NCBI GenBank assembly: GCA_015661135.1
Contig: JACVXW010000156.1
Span: 1-5,964, forward strand
Source: Chloroflexota bacterium
Lineage (GTDB): Bacteria; Chloroflexota; Limnocylindria; Limnocylindrales; CSP1-4
Length of the DNA stretch: 5,964 bases
Reading direction: 5' to 3'
The notes beneath the pieces were generated by a model. The model ran no database searches. It had not been told where the DNA came from and worked only from the letters and a program-made list of their open reading frames with translations. How positions within the stretch are numbered: the first letter of the stretch is position 1; each line of letters starts with the position of its first letter. The position numbers were made by a program, and so were the translations under genes. Below are positions 5,859 to 5,964 of this stretch, piece by piece.

Positions 5859-5957
5859 AGTATTCCGTCGAGGTGCATAAACAGCAGGGACGAGTTGGGC
5901 TGGCGACGGACGCCGAGTATTCCGTCGACGTGCATAGCGGGCAGGCACGAGTTGCGC
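5859..5957 (+). repeat. Two imperfect direct repeats (copies A and B), 57-bp period, at the window edge
   Basis: Copy A (5859-5900) and copy B (5916-5957) are each 42 bp and agree at 35 positions by my count. Both begin agtattccgtcga, then g or c, then gtgcata, and both contain acgagttg near the end. The period of 57 bp equals 19 codons. The array may continue past the window. The rest of 5777-5964 shows no convincing gene. Confidence 0.7.
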
Positions 5958-5964
5958 GCGTTGC

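Noticed and set aside
5859..5957. CRISPR array
   Set aside because: Only two imperfect copies (35 of 42) with a 15-bp gap between the 42-bp units; repeat and spacer sizes do not fit a CRISPR and no cas gene is seen.

Overview
The window is about 6 kb of very GC-rich bacterial DNA, with codons that strongly favour G or C in the third position. The style of the proteins (Pro/Thr-rich membrane-anchored surface proteins, a FabD/FabF pair with unusual motif wording, an XRE regulator) suggests a high-GC Chloroflexota or Actinomycetota-like organism, possibly from a metagenome. That taxonomic guess is inference only; nothing here fixes the phylum.

Layout, left to right. Positions 2-334 (+) hold the C-terminal end of an M20-family metallopeptidase/amidohydrolase. 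A perfect GC hairpin at 341-364 separates it from a convergent gene at 377-1429 (-). That gene encodes a secreted, membrane-anchored protein with two CHRD domains. Divergent from it is a membrane-anchored type 1 copper protein (cupredoxin) at 1567-2358 (+). The two share a region containing a 59-bp nested dyad centred on 1530. A MarR-family regulator follows at 2380-2964 (-). It is convergent with the cupredoxin gene and divergent from a fatty-acid synthesis pair, fabD (3123-4033, +) and fabF (4057-5331, +). A small XRE-type helix-turn-helix regulator lies at 5480-5758 (-). The last part of the window carries imperfect repeats related to a sequence on the other side of the XRE gene.

How the genes work together. 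FabD (malonyl-CoA:ACP transacylase) would load malonate onto acyl carrier protein, and FabF (beta-ketoacyl-ACP synthase II) would use it for chain elongation. No acpP, fabG or fabH is present. The divergent MarR protein is placed like the fatty-acid repressor FabT of streptococci and could control the pair. The CHRD and cupredoxin genes encode envelope proteins of the same overall design and could share a regulatory site.

Main points of interest. (1) fabD is broken. Comparison with E. coli FabD, recalled from memory, shows a segment of 19 codons plus 1 nt (58 nt) missing at about 3833, which also shifts the frame. It is either a real lesion or an assembly error. (2) Three related copies of a 21-bp core (two direct at 57-bp spacing, one inverted) flank the XRE gene. 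(3) A nested palindrome lies between the divergent CHRD and cupredoxin genes. (4) FabF departs from the classical sequence at the gatekeeper loop and nearby motifs. I saw no tRNA, rRNA, insertion sequence or CRISPR array. No gene-free stretch exceeds about 190 bases.
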